Source: Arbacia lixula
Taxonomy: Eukaryota; Echinodermata; Echinoidea; Arbacioida; Arbaciidae
Length of the DNA stretch: 64,000 nt
Direction: 5' to 3'
Assembly (NCBI GenBank): GCA_963669155.1
Contig: OZ022585.1
Span: forward strand, 6,650,843-6,714,842
Shown piece by piece: positions 1 through 12,274 of the stretch. Within the stretch, counting starts at the first letter, position 1. Each line of letters opens with the position of its first letter. The notes under the pieces are model-generated. The model worked only from the letters and a program-made list of their open reading frames with translations. It searched no databases and had not been told where the DNA came from. The position numbers were made by a program, and so were the translations under genes.

Positions 1-39
1 TTTCTGTTATGACCTGCAAAAGGGATATCCTCCCTTTAA

Positions 40-535
40 GGGGATAGTTCACCCTGACCTGCTGACGATACGTTGGTTTTGATAAAAGTAGAAATATGAA
101 AGAAACATATCAGTGAATGTTTGGCGAAAATCCATCAAAGGATAAGAAAGTTGTGATCTTTTGAAAGTTCAATTTTGCGACGTCATGTGCTAAATGCTCT
201 CCCTCATGTTGTGTATGATTATTTTTGAAAATGTCAATTGTCTCTAAAGGATAAACATGCATAATTTAACCCGTGCCTTTGCTTCATCATTAGATACACA
301 TTTCTACACACATACCTCTATGAAAAAATATCCCTTTATAAAAAAACAGAAAAATAGCAATTTATGGGATCATACAGCATACAACATATGGGAGAGCATC
401 TCGCACTTGACGTCACATTACAAAAATGTTAAAAGATCATAACTTATTCTCATCAGACCATCACTAATTTCTTTCATATGTCTGATTTTATTATAACCAA
501 CTTAATTTCAGGGTGGACTATCCCTCGAATAATGT
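40..535. mobile_element. MITE-A copy 1 (about 500 bp, TTAA target)
   Basis: The left end reads GGGGATAGTTCACCCTGA directly after TTAA (36-39). The right end reads TCAGGGTGGACTATCCCT, so the termini are imperfect inverted repeats. The interior matches the copy at 25637-26135 along its length, including the shared stretches around GACGTCA. There is no transposase, so this is a non-autonomous DNA element. The right-hand TTAA has decayed to CGAA. TTAA targeting is a piggyBac-type trait, but that assignment is inference. Confidence 0.75.
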
Positions 536-1711
536 TTGTTTCACGTTTTCCGTACTATCATCACGATGCACAACAAATGCGGTCGTTTCGATCGGACTTC
601 CCGTATACATCGTATGATGAAGTGAAGCGCTAGGGCGTTTCAGATTTCGTTTCATTTTATCGATTTCAATATTTCGAGATGATGCCTTCCAAGTATCTCA
701 GATTGAAACCAAATTGGGACTAGTGGTCATGTCAGAATGACACTTTATTGATCAAGAATCCAGCAGTCTTGACCACTGCTACCACTTACTATACTGCCCT
801 ACTCTGACAAAACGAAACAAGTGACAACTCACCAGAATCTGGGTTATTGGTATTCTTAGATTGTACCCAGCATTTCTTATACACGGCCAAAATCTGAACC
901 AGAAATATTCATTTTGCTGCAAGATATTCAATCAAACATGATGTGGTGTTGCACTGATGCCAATGCAAGTGTCAGGTATATTTTGCTCATTACAAGAAAA
1001 GTCTCTTTTGTTTGTTGCTTCCTTTTGTCAGAGTAGCGCAATGTACCTGTCACTGCCTTTGCATGTATGCTTTAATTTTCGCATGGAGGTTAAGGCACAT
1101 GTTAAGCACGCGGTTGCTACATTTTTTTATGGATATGATTCGATTTTGTGTTCATAGATAGATGCGTATTTTACATATCTATTTGTACATGTATTTCTTT
1201 TCATAAAAGGAGGTATCCAAGCCAAACATTTTGATTACATGCTGAAAAGCATAATCGATAATGTTGCGTAAGAGAAAGTCGAAGTATCTGATTGATTCTT
1301 ATGTAATTTATCGTTTATTCAAAATTCTGCACTAGTGATTATGACCGCTCCGTACATGTATGTTGGCTTTAATGGAAGGGCGCCATCTACCGATGCAATG
1401 CATCTCTCATCGTGTCTGTAAACATACAGTGTGCATAACCAGGTTGGAAGAGGTGCGGTTCCCATGCAAGTCCAATGTGTATCTCTTATCTATTAAAAAA
1501 TGAATATTGATAATGATTTTGATGAATATTGATGATCCCAAGAAGAAATATAGCCCCGTGGGCGGCCATCTTGATTGTTGTGAAACAGACATAAAAACCA
1601 ATTTCCATGTCATTCAATTAAGACATTATTACCTACAAAGATTTGACTCGAAAGTTGTCTTAAAAGGAGAATCCTTCCCGAAAATAAATAGAAAAATAGA
1701 GAAAAAATAAT
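536..1711. other. Intergenic, nothing recognised
   Basis: AT-rich sequence with only short chance open frames. I see no splice-consistent coding exon, RNA gene or clear repeat. Confidence 0.5.
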
Positions 1712-1957
1712 GAATTTTAGATTTTGGTGACATCACGTTGTGTACATGCAATCTTTTTTTAATGTCCATTTTCTCAAAAGAATATGCATTATTTTACATG
1801 TGCATTTGATACATTAGCAGTAACACATTTTTACACACAAACATTTATGAAAGAAACATTCCTTCTTGAAAATAAGCAAACGAGCAATTTATGGAATCAT
1901 ACAGCGCACAACTTATATGAGAACAACTCGCACGTGACGTCACAAAATTGAAATTAT
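1712..1957 (+). mobile_element. MITE-A fragment
   Basis: The segment from GGTGACATCACG to CACGTGACGTCACAAAATTG matches the middle of the MITE-A copies at 40 and 25637 in the same order. Both termini are missing or decayed, so this is an old internal fragment. Confidence 0.6.
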
Positions 1958-2838
1958 ATGTCATTATGTGTCATTATTGATTTATAGGTGCTTCTGACAG
2001 AGGCGGCCTTGTGCATTGACATGTGTGATGCACAGTGGATATTGTTGTGCTTGGAATTATTCATCTGATACATGTAATACACACTTTTAGGTCCAAAATA
2101 GAAAATCTCAGTAAACGTTCATAGGTTCATTAAAAGACTAATGATTAATGACATGTCATGAAAGTGTCATCAGAGTGTCTAACCAATTTGACATTTTTCT
2201 AAATTATTGTTCAAATACCTCCCTAGTTTTACTGTACACACACATTTTCCCTGTTGAGTATATTCCTATCGCTGTATCTGTCTGCCGATCTGCCCATCCC
2301 CCTTGCATGACCAGTATTACCATTAATAATGATTCAATATCATTATTTTTGTTGTCGAAATCACTATGGTACATGGGCGGAAATCCCGGAGGTGTGGGGG
2401 GGGGGGGGGGGGGACACAATAATATCAAATGCCCCCCTCACTATTTTTGGTCGTGTACCCCCACGAGACTGGGCGGATTAATTTTTTTTTCCAAAAAATG
2501 TCATTCCCCCCCCCCCCCCCCCCCCCCCACTCAGAGCATTTTCAGAGACTGGGCGGGATAAAAAAAAATGAAGGAAAAAAAAAACACCTTCCTAAAATCC
2601 CATCACTACCCCATCACTACCCCCCCCCCCCCCCTCCCACGCTCAGCTACTTCTTGAGGAAAAACATGTCCCCTCCACCTAATAAATCTAATTACAAATA
2701 TAAATTACAGCGAATGACTGAAATCACCTAATTTGTGATTTTGTGATGAAAATTAATGATTTAGTGACAGCATCAGATGATTTATTTTGTGTGATCCGTT
2801 AAGTTAGTGTACGTTTAGTTCGCGGGTTTGAAATACAA
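1958..2838. repeat. Low-complexity stretch with poly-G and poly-C runs
   Basis: Runs of G (2396-2413) and C (2506-2528, 2620-2634) lie within a locally duplicated GAGACTGGGCGG context. The open frames across this stretch are proline/glycine runs made by the homopolymers, not genes. Confidence 0.7.
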
Positions 2839-3010
2839 TCAAACAACCGTCCACTAATACAAAAACATTATTGTTCCGTAACTGGAAAATTCTCGTGAAT
2901 CCATAGACATGATGCGTATAAAAAGAACAATAATTCTACTCGAAAACTGTCTCTCTATCCTTTCCCATTTTTCCCTTTCTCGCCCCCTCTCCCTCCCCTG
3001 TATCCCCCCC

Positions 3011-3060
<50 letters not shown>

Positions 3061-3180
3061 CACACACACATCAAAATACAAGCAAACTCAAAACAGTTAT
3101 ACAATTCAAGTTCGAGAGGTTGTTTTAATCCTGTTGCCAAGTCACCAGAGGGGTTAAATAAAAATCAAATCAAATCAAAT
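2839..3180 (+). repeat. Tandem-array unit 1 (internally deleted)
   Basis: It starts with a version of the block that opens units 2-4 (AACAACCGTCCACTAATAC). It then jumps to the CT microsatellite (3013-3056) and the common unit end AATCCTGTTGCCAAGTCACC plus GGGGTTAAATAAA, followed by an (AAATC)n tail. The tail looks like the 3' end of a non-LTR element. Confidence 0.6.
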
Positions 3181-3184
3181 AAAC

Positions 3185-3920
3185 CATGGACCTATCATGG
3201 ATGGACTGCGCTCGGGTAGACATCCTTTGATCTATGATGACCGCCGCCTCATAAAATTTCAAGACTTTCAGGTGTTTGAAACAATACGCTGTATTCCTAA
3301 TTAGGCAGTGACTTCCTCTGAATAACAAAAGAAAATCTGGTTTGAGAAATATTTCAACCGTTCAGCCTTCGCTGGGAGTTCATAGCTGATCTTATTACAA
3401 ACACTGGGAATTAGTTTGGGGGTGAGCGAAGGGAAATTTTGATGAAATTGTAGAAAGAATTTGGTCCGTAACTTTTTCGGACATCTCCGGACATGGAATC
3501 GAGGTTGTTTCCATGGAAGGTGAAACACTCAAAAAACGATTTACAAGATATTTGTAAGGAAATATGATTGCCCAATGTGCGATATGGAGGCATTTCTCTG
3601 ACATATTTTCTACAGTATTCTCGACTTATCACAAAAACGAAGCAACAATATAATCTGAAATTCATAGAATCGTATCATTCAAATATGTACTACTACTACT
3701 GCACATGGGCTTCAGTACATGAAGTGGTTCTGTAATCTTCTGCGCATACAGAATATATATTCCTCTAAATGTATCCAAAATTGGTCTTGCATATTTGGCG
3801 GCGGTCGTCACTGGATCAAAGAACCAAACGCGTCACATAATCTATGGTGGTATCAACGAACGCGACTGGTGTAGGAATAAATTACTCTTCGTGCCGACTC
3901 CAGTTCTAAAACCTTTCTGA
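3185..3920 (+). repeat. R1 dispersed repeat, copy A (about 740 bp)
   Basis: It begins CATGGACCTATCATGGATGG and ends near GTGCCGACTCCAGTTC. Near-identical copies lie at 10098-10832, 17608-18271 (diverged) and 18717-19291 (internal deletion), with a 5' fragment at 45026-45141. All five are on the + strand and start at the same base, so this is a real element boundary. It has no obvious terminal inverted repeat and no coding capacity I recognise. Its class is unknown. Confidence 0.8.
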
Positions 3921-3922
3921 AT

Positions 3923-5211
3923 CAACCAACCGTTCACTAACACAGGAATGTTATTGTGTTATTGTCGTTCCGAAACTGGACAATTCTGGCGAATCCATCT
4001 AAGCGTATCAAAATAACGATCATTCTGCTCGAAAACTGGGAAGAGGACACGTGTGGACCGTTCCCCTTTAACGTTTGCGGGTCATCGTTTTCACGACTTC
4101 GACAATGAAACTGATTTTCAGTTGATTTCTGCGGCTTTGAATATTGGTGTGAAAACAAGGTGTGCGTGCTTTTACCACTACTTAGCTAAGCCAGCTTCAT
4201 AAATCTGAATGATTTAGATTGTGTGCAGCAGTGAGATCGTGGTTGTAATCTGGTGACAACTGCATGGTAAGAATTTCTCTAGTGGAAATTGGGAACACAA
4301 TTCAGATTCACCGTGAAATCTTATTAGTATTTAACTATCATTACCAAGGTTTTTGATGTTGTAGCTTGTATTGTCTTTATCAATATCGTATGTCATTCTT
4401 AATGCCTGTCTGATACCGTTTGTAGGCTAAATAGGGTGAACCACGAGCAGTCGGTATCTCTCACTCATTTTCCAGTATAGGCTTTCTATGCACTTCAGCA
4501 GGTTCTCTGCCTGCTCTCAATCGAGAAGTATTTGATTATAATGCACTTTAAGAAAACATGCTGCACTTCAAAGTAAAATAATGCAATTATAGGAGCACAG
4601 CCCCACCCCAGCTTTTGGGGATACAAACTCCATTAAAGATGCAACAGTAGGGTGCACGATTGCACCCTTGGAGGTGGATTTTTCACAAGTTGATGTTCAA
4701 AATGCCGATGTACTTTGAGTACATGGGCATGGTGAATGGGTACGTACACTGAAGGACCAAGCGGTCGGACCAGCGAGATGTAAGGGACTCCCTAGTCAGA
4801 CCCTGGTTTATAATGGACGCCATTATTGTGTTTAACCTTAGCGTTTTATTTGTGGATTTGTGGAAACACAATGAAAATTCACCGTTAAATCATATTAGGA
4901 TTAAACTATCATTACCAAGGTATTTTTTAAAATGCATTTGCTCATATTGTCTTTATCATTTTGATTCTTGATTTCGTATGTCATTCTTAATGCTTGTCTG
5001 ATACCGTTTGTAGGCTAAATAGGGTGAACCACGAGCAGTCGGTATCTCTTTTGTACTTTTTGTACATTTGCTTCTTTTCACCGTGTGCACTGACACACAG
5101 TTGACTACTTTGTGTTTGACACTGCGGTTACATTGAGTCGTTCTATTGTCGAATCTATTATCTCTCAACAGAATCGACCATAATGGAACCATACGGCTCG
5201 CTCTCTCCATT

Positions 5212-5253
<42 letters not shown>

Positions 5254-5370
5254 CTCATACACATCAAAATACAAACACACTGAAAATTGTTATCCAATTC
5301 AAGTTGGAGGGGTTGTATTAATCCTGTTGCCAAGTCACCATAGGGGTTAAATAAAAAAATAAAGTAAAAT
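3923..5370 (+). repeat. Tandem-array unit 2 (1.45 kb)
   Basis: The unit runs from CAACCAACCGTTCACTAACAC to the (CT)n tract (about 5215-5253) and the common tail ending GGGGTTAAATAAA. It aligns almost end to end with unit 3. A second, internal direct repeat of about 190 bp (near 4280-4470 and 4860-5053, sharing GAACCACGAGCAGTCGGTAT) lies inside it. Confidence 0.8.
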
Positions 5371-6251
5371 CAACCAACCATCCACTAACACAGAAATCAT
5401 GGAAATGTTATTCTGTTATTGTCGTTCCGAAACTGGAAAATTCTGATGAATCCATAGAAGCGTATCAACATAACGATCATTCTGCTCGAAAACTGGGAAG
5501 AGGACACGTGAGGACCGTTCCTTTAACGTTTGCGGGTCATCGTTTCACGACTTCGACAATAACTGATGTTCAGTTGATTTCTGCGGCTTTGAATATTGGT
5601 GTGACAACAAGATGTGCGTGCTTTTACCCACTACTTAGCTAAGCCAGCTTCATAAATCTAAATGATTTAGATTTTGAGCAGCAGTGAGAACGTGGTTGTA
5701 ATCTGGTGACAACTGCATGGTAAGAATTTCTCTAGTGGAAATTGGGAAACACAATTCAGACCGTTAAATCATATTAGTATTTAACTATCATTACCAAGGT
5801 TTTTAATGTTGTTGATTGTATTGCCTTCATCAGTATAATTCTTGATATTTCGTACGTCATTCTTAATGCCTGTGTGATACCGTTTGTAGGCTAAATAGGG
5901 TGAACCACGAGCAGTCGGTATCTCTCACTCATTTTCCAGTATAAGCTTTTATGCACTTCAGCAGGTTCTCTGCCTGCTCTAAATCGAGAAGTATTTGATT
6001 ATAATGCACTTTAAGAAAACATGCTGCACTTCAAAGTAAAAGAATGCAATTGTAGGAGCACAACCCTACCCCCAGCTTTTGGGGATACAAACCCCATTGA
6101 ATATGCAAATGTAGGGTGCACGATTGTACCCTTGGAGGTGGATTTTTCACAAGTTGATGTTTAAAATGTCGTACCAAAATGAATCTCCAAAAAATGGAAT
6201 CATACATGTATGTCGTATAATATCTCATCAAGGTATCATATATACATAGGC

Positions 6252-6289
6252 CTATGTGTGTGTATGTATGTGTGTGTTTGTGTGCGTGT

Positions 6290-6342
<53 letters not shown>
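6252..6342. repeat. (GT)n microsatellite
   Basis: Nearly uninterrupted GT/TG repeat, absent from the homologous position of tandem unit 2. It arose after the duplication. Confidence 0.9.
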
Positions 6343-6344
<2 letters not shown>

Positions 6345-6560
6345 ATGTTATCAGTATTCTTTTCATACCAATGTGCTTTGAGTATATGGACATGGTGAAA
6401 GGGTACGTACACTGAAGGACCAAGCGGTCGGACCAGCGAGATGTAAGGGACTCCCTGGTCAGACCCTAATTTATGATGGACGCCATTATTGTGTTTAACC
6501 TTAGCGTGTCATTTGTGGATTATTACCACCATCACTACACATTTATCTGTCCATAGGCCT

Positions 6561-6690
6561 GGGCCCTGTTGCATAAAACTTACCATTGATGGTAACTTTG
6601 CTACCAATGGCAACTTCTATGGAATCCATGCATTTGATTGGCTGTTGAGCGATGTTGCCATGGTAGTTACCATTGATGACAGAGTTATGG
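6561..6690. mobile_element. MITE-C copy 1 (right end lost)
   Basis: It starts GGGCCCTGTTGCATAAAACT, and the interior TACCATTGATGGTAACTTTG matches the copies at 11216 and 12421. The right terminus is diverged. Confidence 0.7.
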
Positions 6691-7107
6691 GCGCCTCCTG
6701 TATTTGCCCCATAACTCTCCGCATAAGACACTGGCTTTGGTGTACTCTTAACGTGTTGTTATGAAGTTCGATAAATGTATTTTACCTTGACAGAATGGCT
6801 GCCTGAGAGCTACACGTAAAATTGAATGTACTTTTGCTTCTTTTCAACGTGTGCACTGACACACATTTGACTACTTTGTTTTGACACTGCGGTTACATTG
6901 AGTCGTTATATCTATTGTCTCTCAACAGAATCGACCATAATGGAACCATACCGCTCGCTCTCTCCATATCTCTCTCTCTCTCTCTCTCTCCCTCTCTTCC
7001 CCTCACACACACATCAAAATACAAACACACTGAAAATTGTTATCCAATTCAAGTTTGAGGGGTTGTACTAATCCTGTTGCCAAGTCACCATAGGGGTTAA
7101 GTAAAAT

Positions 7108-7230
7108 CAACCAACCATCCACTGACACAGAAATGTTATTCTATTATTGTCGTTCCGACACTGGAAAATTCTGATGAATCCATAGAAGCGTATCAAAATA
7201 ACAATCATTCTGCTCGAAAACTGGGAATGG
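7108..7230 (+). repeat. Tandem-array unit 4 (truncated)
   Basis: Only the opening block of the unit is present (CAACCAACCATCCACTGACAC to CTCGAAAACTGGGAA). The array ends here. Confidence 0.75.
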
Positions 7231-7449
7231 AGTACCAAAACTCTCTATCCTGAGCTCTTTGTATATTTGTACAAGGTAAATATCCCCCTTGTTCATTCTT
7301 TCCAAGTCTCTCCTCTCCTCTTTATTTTCCCAGCCAAAGTCAACTTTTCTAAATCAACCGATGGGCTATGAATTACTTTTTGTTATTAGTGGGAAACTTG
7401 GAGACGTAATCTGCAATTTTTTTGCACATTTTGTTATTCTCGTGGCTCG

Positions 7450-7760
7450 GGCAATGTTCATGAAACCGGTAGGTATCAGCAGTATATCTTTACTATAATG
7501 TGTATGAAATCTCACTGTCATAGCTTCACAAACCTTTTAAAGGAACAGTGGGCAACTATCCCTGTTTACGTTTAAAACGTAGCGACCATGGTCTACATTC
7601 ATATACCGATCCATCATGTCCATTGTATCGCAACATTCGCTGTAGCGCTCAGCGGTGCGCCGCTTGCATTACTGCGCGTTGTGATCTCCGAAATCATCAT
7701 AATTCTGTTCGCAATCAGTTTCCAGTTATTGCAAATCATTTTCGCCCATTTCCGCGTGTG

Positions 7761-7798
<38 letters not shown>

Positions 7799-7850
7799 AT
7801 GTATTAGTTTTGACCTGCAAAAGGGCTACCATGTCTTAAAACCTTCCAGT
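7450..7850 (+). repeat. R3 dispersed repeat, copy 1
   Basis: Shares GTGTATGAAAT, TCATAGCTT, AAACCTTTT and the ending AGGGCTACC..TGTCTT with the copy in intron 2 of the SLC17 gene (29845-30250). A poly-T run (7765-7793) interrupts it. The class is unknown. Confidence 0.55.
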
Positions 7851-8481
7851 AAATGCTAGAACCGTTTCGTTTCATGTTTGTTGTAATTCCAATGAAAGAT
7901 GTATAGATAGTCAGCTCTGCCGCATGGAGTGTTGAACTTTGGTTAGTTAAGGCGAAAATCGTGATGGAAAATTTCATCATGATGACTGTAGATGATTATT
8001 ACAATGGCCATTGCCTGCAACAGGATGTATATCTGGGACCTCTAGTTTAGAATGTCACACACTATGGGGTGACCGTCGCCGTAGAGAAATGAACAGCAAC
8101 GTAAACTGACCACGTAGCCAAGGTAACCATATGGGCCGAGATATGGCAGCCATGGTGATAGACCGGAAGCCAGGACTCGGTTTCAGCTGACCTAGAAAGG
8201 TAGCGCCGACAGACCCAGATGAAAATGTTAGGCATAACACCAAGATTAAAAAAAAATTCCCACTATAACTGCATATCTTAGTGAAAGGGCGCCATCAGAC
8301 GCCCACAATATTGAACAAAAGTACACTTAAATCAATAATAGCTGAACAGAACTCAAATCAAATCAAGCTAAAGTCTTCGCACTGTAAAACTACAGCTTTA
8401 TATTACACAACTTATAGCAGAGTAGCTCACAAGTAATACAAGATTAAGAATTTAAAAAATCATCACTTTGTTATCCTTTAA
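7851..8481. other. Intergenic, nothing recognised
   Basis: No gene, RNA or repeat identified. Confidence 0.5.
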
Positions 8482-8590
8482 GGGGAATATCTAGTAGGCT
8501 TCAGTACTAGGAAGACCAAAAAAGCCTTTAACAGGTGATCGTGAGCAATCTTCTTGCCAACGCCATTATTTACACATTCCATGCATGGAT
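8482..8590. mobile_element. MITE-B fragment (left arm only)
   Basis: After TTAA (8478-8481) comes a diverged left arm with AAAAAAGCC and GAGCAATCTTCTTGCCAA, matching the left arm of the intact copy at 13671. The right arm is absent. Confidence 0.6.
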
Positions 8591-9037
8591 AAAGAAATCA
8601 TGTACGCGATTATGTTATTAAACCAGGTCTCCATCAGACCAAATCGGCTTAGGCAAAATACAATTTCAACATTTTTTTTTTTTTGTCCCTTTTTATTTAG
8701 ATTTGTAAAATTAAACAACGCAATGTAAATGTCTTTGTTTAGCTAGGTGAATTTGAGACAAGCTTTCAAGAAAGTCATGTACTATTTTCCAAGATATGAT
8801 ATTAATGGAAACTTATGCTTTGTTATCACATACCAAAATGTTCAAAATATGGGACAAATGAACGATTTTGAATACCTGATGACAAATGTTTTCAAAAAAA
8901 AATCAGACATGAAGCTGGGCCAGAACTATCTATACACAGAGTTTGGCTTACTAGGTTTCAAAAGGTAGCAACATGGCGTGTGTTACTTTGCTGGGCAAGC
9001 AGATTCCAAAAAGATTATGCGCCATCTTGGGGTCTAT
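8591..9037. other. Intergenic, nothing recognised
   Basis: AT-rich, with short open frames only. Confidence 0.5.
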
Positions 9038-9383
9038 AAGACAGTTCTGAATTGCAATCTGCGCATGTGCAGCAGATTATTGATGGTAGAAAATGACCTC
9101 GGATCAATGGCATTACTCACAGAGTTAAACGAATATTCATTACATAGTCAACTACATTTCAACTTATTATCATGCAGATATGGCATGTATGGCATACAGC
9201 TATTCAAAGCTGAGAAGGTAGTGAAAGGACATGCCACCATGTGCAGTCGCTTCTATTGTTGTTCCGGGCACACTGTAAAATGTCTTTGCATCCATCATCC
9301 GACACAGCGTCATGAACAGATCTCAGTCTGCAGTCTATTACTATTCATTCAGTGGATTGTCCGACCATGGTGTAACCAGGGAG
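9038..9383 (+). repeat. R4 dispersed repeat, copy 1
   Basis: Homologous to the reverse complement of 41701-42027. Shared segments include GGTAGAAAATG, TTCCGGGCACA, GTCTGCAGTCTA and GTGGATTGTCCGACCATGG. Open frames across both copies carry stops elsewhere, so coding is not supported. Confidence 0.65.
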
Positions 9384-9835
9384 GTGTTACGAAGGAGTAG
9401 AAACTCGAGCATAATATATTCAAACATCTGTATGGGTTCTAAAGCGTGCTCATGAATGCCAAAAGCATTCCATAATCATGACAATGCTTTAATGTTCCAT
9501 GTGCCGTGCCGACATTTAGCTGATGTCAACTTGAAAAGAAATTTCTTTAATTTCCCATTTGTCTGTAGACGTTTTGTTTTTGACAAATTTGTTTGCAAAC
9601 TTTAAGGAAGTTAACGGCAGATAATGACAGATCCTGTACTCTGCTTTTGTTTCGAAAAGTATTGAGGAATCATTAAAAATCGGACATATAAGCTATTTTT
9701 ATTACTTACAAAATTGGCCAATTTCTTCACTTTCCGACAACTTGTGCATCTGGGGGATTCAACCACTCTCAAAATGATATATTAAGCTGTGTATTATCAT
9801 TAACGGCGTTTGTGTGTGTTTGCGTGAAACAGAGA
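9384..9835. other. Intergenic, nothing recognised
   Basis: No feature identified. Confidence 0.5.
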
Positions 9836-10094
9836 TATTTCACTTGAAAAACTTGTTTATTTGTGTTTGCTGATACCTGTTATGCTCATGGAAGTATTAA
9901 CAGAACGGGACAAGCGAAATGAGACTGTAAATTTCTTTTGTCCTCTCCGAGAAGCCGTTGCCACACAATCATATTCATAATTGTTCAAACACCAGAACAG
10001 CACCTGTTGAGAACACATAACTTTTCAGCGGCTTGGCACATGGGTTCAAAGGAAGAAAGTTGCTTCATATCCTTCCATAACACATCCCTGGTGT
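9836..10094 (+). repeat. R5 dispersed repeat, copy 1
   Basis: Matches 20879-21142 (+) and, inverted, 60165-60320. Shared words include TTGCTGAT.CCTGTT, CTCATGGAAGTA, GACAA.CGA.ATG and a terminal ATATCCTTCCATAACA. It ends within a few bases of the start of R1 copy B. Confidence 0.65.
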
Positions 10095-10097
10095 AAC

Positions 10098-10832
10098 CAT
10101 GGACCTATCATGGATGGACTGCTCTCGGATAGACTTCCTTTGATCTATGATGACCGCCGACTCATAAAAATTCAAGACGTTCAGGTGTTTTAAACAATTC
10201 GCTGTATTTCTAATTAGGCAGTGCCTTCCTCTGAATAACAAAAGAAAATCTGGTTTGAGAAATATTTCAACCGTTCAGCCTTCGCTGGGAGTTCATAGCT
10301 GATCTCATTACACACACTGGGAATTAGTTTGGGGGTGAGCGAAGGGAAATTTTGATAAAATTGTAGAAAGAATTTGGTCAGTAACTTTTTCGGACATCTC
10401 CGGACATGAAATGGAGGTTGTTTCCATGGGAGGTTAAACACTAAATAAACGATTTACAAGACATTTGTAGGGAAATATGATTGCCCAATGTGCGATATGA
10501 AAGCATTTCTCTGACATGTTTTCTCCAGTATCATCGATTTATCAGAAAAACGAAGCAACAATATAATCTGAAATTCACAGAATCGTATCATTATATGATG
10601 CACTACTACTTCACATGCTTTTCAGTACATGAAGTGGTTCTGAAATCTTCTGCGCATACAGAATATAATTATATTACTCTAAATGCATCCAATATTTGTC
10701 TTGCATATTTGGCGGCGGTCGTCACTGGATCAAAGAACCAAACCCTCAAATATTCTTTTGTGCTCTGAATGAACGCGACTTGTGTAGGAATACATACCTC
10801 TTCGTGCGGACCCTAGTTCTTATACCTACCTG
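10098..10832 (+). repeat. R1 dispersed repeat, copy B
   Basis: Nearly full-length copy, very similar to 3185-3920. A 75-residue reverse-strand frame is open in copies A (3301-3528) and B (10214-10441) with few changes. High nucleotide identity alone explains that, and copy C does not keep it open. Confidence 0.8.
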
Positions 10833-11215
10833 GTGAAACTACGAACTGTACGAACTGCAAGTTCAACTCGGTCTATTGAAACTGAGTTGACCAAACTCAT
10901 ACCATGATACGTGTATAACATGTATAAAAGGCTCTGAGCTGCGCTGTAATCTAGCGCCATCTCTTGGCATTTCTCTTCAACTATCAAGGGCTCTCCACGA
11001 AGGCGGGTTCCATAAGGTCACGCATGTAAACCGTGATCATGGCATTGGTTAACATTTTCGAGGAAAAGTTTGTTTCACTCTCTCATTACCATTGGCAAGA
11101 AGATGTGAAGTAAGCCAATGTGGTTTTCAATGTGGCCTGGTGATAAAAGGATTGATAAGCCTCTCCAAATTTAGTGTTTCGACCAATGAGCAATGTTTCG
11201 GCTAAGGCATATCTA
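10833..11215. other. Intergenic, nothing recognised
   Basis: Contains a TATAAAA (about 10922) but no associated coding sequence. Confidence 0.4.
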
Positions 11216-11382
11216 GGCCCTGTTGCATAAAGCTTATACCGTTGGTGGTAATTTTGCTACCGATTGCAATTTCTAAGGAAAACTTGAATTTTATTGGCTG
11301 TCCAGCGATGTCACTATGGTACTTACTATTGTTGGCACAGTGACAAATAGCTTACCTTTAATGGTAAGTTTTATGCAACGGA
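11216..11382. mobile_element. MITE-C copy 2
   Basis: Inverted termini GGCCCTGTTGCATAAAGCTTA and TAAGTTTTATGCAACG bracket about 165 bp that matches the other MITE-C copies. Confidence 0.75.
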
Positions 11383-11627
11383 ACATAGGGGACACATGCG
11401 GCAAGGCATAATGGCTATATAGCTTGGTTTCCATGCCGTTGGACATTTTCAATCTAATTAACTACAATATTACTACCTGTCTGGCTGCACTAGACTAATC
11501 ATTCTCAATTCGTTCTCTAGTTCGCCCAAACACGACTGAGAAGAGAGGGCGAGGATGCTGTGACTAGTCTTAGAGTACTAGACTCTATTTGTCATTTAGG
11601 ATCAGAAATTTCCAACAGACTAGTACC

Positions 11628-11695
11628 CCTTTTATAGTGAGAGTTACCCCGGATCAGGTCCGGACCTGATCCGGGGTAACTCTCACTATAAAAGG
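11628..11695. repeat. Perfect 68-bp palindrome (34-bp arms, no spacer)
   Basis: Checked base by base: from the TCCGGA centre (between 11661 and 11662), 34 consecutive bases pair outward with no mismatch. Pairing stops at 11627/11696. Each arm ends in the TATAAAAGG motif. Confidence 0.95.
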
Positions 11696-12022
11696 TCGAA
11701 AAATATTTAGCCCGAGCTAAAGTTAGCCCTAGCTGAGAGGAGGGTCAGGTCCGCATCAGGTCCGGATCAGACCCGAGCTAACGTCACTATAAAAGGTCTC
11801 TCGACTTAGCGCGGACTAAAATCAGTGACCCATGAACTGGAAGTGCGGACTGTGCGGTATATGTATGCCGCTTCCGTTTCCGGGTTACCCACGTACAGGT
11901 GCAAAGCACGCTATAGCTGTAAACATTCGCGCCTCCTCATGCTAGCTATGTGTGTGCCATGTACTGTATTCTCTTTCAGCCGAGATAGCAAAAAAAGAAG
12001 AAGGAAAATCCGCACGTAAAGC

Positions 12023-12274
12023 ATGTCGAAAGATGATAGAACATCGAGAGGAAAGAAGTGGGAGAGCGATGAGGAGCAATTCATGCTCCAACTTCGCGCG
12101 AGTCGAGTAATACAAAAACCAAAAGTGAAACACGAGGATCGGTACACGTTTAACTTCACACGAGAACACACGGAGCTATACGCTAGCTCGTGCGCATGCG
12201 AGTGCACGTATACAATTTTTGCACTCGCGGGAAGCACAGTTGAGATGGGGCGCGCTCGCGGGAAGGACGGCTGA
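12023..12274 (+). CDS. Possible Myb/SANT-like relic ORF inside DNA element
   Basis: An 83-residue open frame starts at ATG 12023. Residues 11-27 (KKWESDEEQFMLQLRASR) have the tryptophan plus acidic/hydrophobic spacing of a first Myb/SANT helix. Harbinger-type transposons encode a Myb-like partner protein that starts this way. The rest resembles nothing I know, and two further tryptophan-bearing helices are missing. It sits within the palindrome-rich element at 11626-12416, so it is more likely a transposon remnant than a host gene. It could also be a chance frame. Confidence 0.25.
   Translation: MSKDDRTSRGKKWESDEEQFMLQLRASRVIQKPKVKHEDRYTFNFTREHTELYASSCACECTYTIFALAGSTVEMGRARGKDG

Larger units (their letters stand above)
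5371..7107 (+). repeat. Tandem-array unit 3 (1.74 kb, with insertions)
   Basis: Same order of blocks as unit 2, with two additions that explain its greater length: a GT microsatellite (about 6252-6342) and a MITE-C copy (6561 onward). It lacks the second GAACCACGAGCAGTCGG block of unit 2. It ends with a CT tract (6967-6991) and the common tail. Confidence 0.8.

Noticed and set aside
2148..2731. Proline- and glycine-rich frames
   Set aside because: They are created by poly-C and poly-G runs.
3301..3528. 75-residue reverse frame also open at 10214-10441
   Set aside because: Both lie in near-identical copies of R1. Copy C breaks the frame, so shared openness reflects recent duplication, not selection.
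8747..9400. Two adjoining forward frames (73 and 140 residues)
   Set aside because: No recognised domain. The second overlaps the R4 repeat, whose other copy does not keep the frame.
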